Below are positions 61,791 to 64,000 of a stretch of 64,000 nt of DNA, piece after piece. The notes below the pieces were generated by a model. It made no database searches. It worked only from the letters and a program-made list of their open reading frames with translations, and was not told the DNA's origin. Origin of the DNA: Melanocharis versteri (lineage: Eukaryota; Chordata; Aves; Passeriformes; Melanocharitidae); assembly GCA_013397845.1 (NCBI GenBank), contig VZTG01004479.1, positions 2,475,990 through 2,539,989 on the forward strand. The letters run 5' to 3'. Each line of letters opens with the position of its first letter. Position 1 is the stretch's first letter. The translations under genes were made by a program, and so were the position numbers.

Positions 61791-61954
61791 AGCATTTCCT
61801 CTGCATTTTCTCAGCTGTATGCAGCTGGTACAAGCACTTTTACTAAACTGGGGAAGTTCTCACATACCTTAACTCAAAAATATAGTTCAAGTATTTCAAA
61901 GGAAAAATTGATCTGTCAAGAAAGCTTATGAATCCACAAACCTGGCTCTTGAAA

Positions 61955-62027
61955 GTGCCTCTGCCCATGGCAGGAGGTTGCAGCTAGATGATCTTTAAAG
62001 TCCCTGACTATTCTATGATTCCACAAA
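61955..62027 (+). mobile_element. CR1 LINE 3'-tail fragment, plus strand
   Basis: Forward CR1 tail: CTGCCCATGGCAGGAGGTTG, CAGCTAGATGATCTTTAAAG, TCCCTGACTATTCTATGATT. This is the end of CR1 with the terminal TTCTATGATT repeat. It is opposite in orientation to the CR1 fragment 165 bp upstream, so it is a separate insertion or a rearranged piece. Confidence 0.85.
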
Positions 62028-64000
62028 ATCAAATTCTGACCAGATGGTTTCATTTCTAATAAAGGGCAAATTCTATTTCTATGTCTCTTTATCATAGACA
62101 TTGTTATATGTCATGTCAAACATTAATTTCCTCCATTCTGTTTTTAGGCAAAATCTTTTAACTACTCAGCACTTCAGCTTTGTGGAGTTTAAAAATATTG
62201 CATCTTTAGGCCCTTATATCACTGAAGATGTATTATAATAGGTATATAAAATATTTAAATTAAGCAGTGTTCCTGACTACAGGTGCAATTTTGTAGAAGA
62301 GACGATGGAATTTAAGTGACAAGCTTTTAATAGCTTCTTCTTTTCTAGAAGTTTATTAGAGAAAGATAGAAATAACAATTAATTACCCTAATATGACTTT
62401 ATATTTGCAATTTCTGCATTTTCATACTCTTTTGAAAATCTATTCGTCAATAGATAAGGAAAATACCTATATCTGTATACGCATTATGTGGCTTATGAGT
62501 GGATATCAAAATACACTTATAGCAGTAGTATGAAAAAAAAAATATGTTTCAATATAAATTCAGATTTTCTTAATCTTTTGTACCAGCTGGGGCTAGTGAA
62601 TTTTTAAATCTGTGTGAAGCTAAATGAATTTTATGTACCTATTTCAGCTACCCATATTGCACTAACCCATTGGACTTAACACAAACGTATACCTAGAAAT
62701 AGAAGGATTTCTTTTCCTGGAGATTTCTTAATGCTCCGTGCTGTTGTCTGGTAAGAAGAGATTGAAGCTTTGAAAGTATGAAGTCCTTACATAGGCTTCC
62801 TTATATATTTATTTGGCTTTTTGCTTTTCACTTATTGAGTTACTATTCAGTTTTGATTTCATGTTAATTACTTTGCTTTTAAAGCTCCTGGCAGTTACGA
62901 TAATTTCCCGTGCAAAGAAGTTAAAGCTAAATAATGTAGACAAACAGAAGAAGCTTTCTTTGAGAATGCTGTTGGAGTTTGGCTTCCATGTCACGTACTG
63001 GGCCATAAAATGTAAAATAGATGTCTCCCTCTGAAAGCTCTGCAGTGAGAGTACAGTCTTAAAAACAGGGGGAGGGGAGGGGAGGTTAAGGAAATAATAA
63101 AAATAATGAAAAGACCACTACAACATAAAAAGTATGGTAGTATCTGAGAGATACTATAATTCAAAGATGCTAGGTCAATATGAGCTTACACATTTTAAGG
63201 AATTTTTTAATGTCAATAGATCAGTGAATAAATTTTGTAAATCTATTCTATGTACGAGAATCCACTCTACCAGCCTGGTAATGCTGTATTTTAGCAACGG
63301 TTGTGGTATAAAGTCAGACTTCAACAGGAACGCATCAGTTAAAACCAATAAGAAGCAATGGTGCTTTCTTTGTGATAAATTGACACTAAAGAAAAAAATC
63401 TTGGTAATCTTCTATATTATTTAGAGGAGGAGGGATCGGAGGAAGAGGCATTCAAAGAAATAGTGTTCTTGTACATTCTGTATTGATGCAGAGTTACTGT
63501 CAGTAATGGTGAATACAATTACTACCAAGGAATGTTGTGGAAATGCTTTTAAAACTCACATTTATAAACCTTTGCTGCAAGTTAGGAGGAGAAGAGTAAA
63601 AGGAAGACTGACAATTTTAAGATGGCTGCTACTACTTATGGTGGTTTAATTATACTGCTTTTTCTTGCGCAGTGATGTTTTGTCAATGCATTGCTTTTTA
63701 CACAGCCACTGGATGGTCAGTAAATTTCATCACAATTATCCTGAAAAAAAAAAAAAAAAGGATTATAATTCTCAAAGTAATGTGCTCTTCCTTCATATGA
63801 ATAAAAATTAAAAAAAATTCTTTATTCTCAAGTATGAACTAAAAGCAGAAGTTGTAAGAAGTCTCTGGTTTTGCACTTTGTCAACAGTGGTTCAATCTTC
63901 ATCAAAATTTCACCCTGACTCTTGTCAGCAACAGTGAACACTATGGAAACCTGCTGCATGAAGTGCAAAACTGTGTGTAAGCTTCAGATTATTTATTTCC
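62028..64000. other. Unique AT-rich non-coding DNA
   Basis: Nothing recognisable as a gene or transposon. Includes a G-rich tract (63068-63085), an A16 run near 63743-63758 without any retrocopy upstream, and short AT tracts. A 96-codon plus frame (63134-63424) has no known domain. Confidence 0.5.
63068..63085 (+). repeat. GGGGA repeat tract
   Basis: GGGGGAGGGGAGGGGAGG, with runs of 5, 4, 4 and 2 G separated by single A bases. Strong stacking potential; a full three-tier quadruplex would need one more G in the last run. Confidence 0.8.

Noticed and set aside
1..64000. Bacterial-type features (operons, CRISPR, ribosome binding sites) or a novel multi-gene system
   Set aside because: The repeat content is plainly avian and no intact protein-coding gene is present, so no gene system can be supported.

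Overview
This window looks like non-coding DNA from a bird genome, most likely a passerine or a related neoavian lineage. I base that on the repeats: many CR1 LINE fragments (the dominant avian retrotransposon), avian endogenous retrovirus LTRs of two kinds, and one short element that reads as a tRNA-Ile head joined to a CR1 tail, as in the passerine SINE TguSINE1. The background is AT-rich and CpG-poor with many short T-, A- and TA-rich tracts. No CpG island, rRNA, tRNA gene or CRISPR-like array is visible.

I find no convincing host protein-coding exon. Every open frame over 100 codons is either antisense to, or inside, a recognisable repeat, or is as long as chance predicts in about 128 kb of double-stranded AT-rich sequence. 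The window is therefore either intergenic (gene-poor) or inside a very long intron; the sequence alone cannot decide.

Layout. 1-5577: unique AT-rich sequence with small tandem repeats. 5578-6220: CR1 tail followed by an ERV LTR (+). 7217-7404: old CR1 tail (-). 7405-21247: mainly unique sequence with microsatellites. 21248-21553: CR1 3' end (+). 22671-23260: second copy of the same LTR family (-). 24242-24720: CR1 (-). 25654-25745: perfect 46-bp tandem duplication. 28098-28230: tRNA-Ile/CR1 SINE (-). 28506-28550: compact three-way-junction palindrome. 29795-30850: CR1 (+) joining ORF1 esterase sequence directly to the ORF2 3' end. 30851-41016: about 10 kb of unique sequence. 41017-41468: third copy of the LTR (-). 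42828-43620: CR1 (-). 46850-48630: a different ERV LTR (-) split by a 1.1-kb CR1 (-). 54040-54890: CR1 endonuclease/linker fragment (+). 57846-57915: (CTCTT)14. 61440-61790 and 61955-62027: two more CR1 fragments. The rest to 64000 is unique sequence.

The repeat pieces do not work together as a system; they record successive insertions. All LINE and ERV reading frames seen are broken by stops, frameshifts or deletions. Family assignments come from recognising consensus features from memory; a RepeatMasker run with an avian library would settle subfamily names and exact ends.
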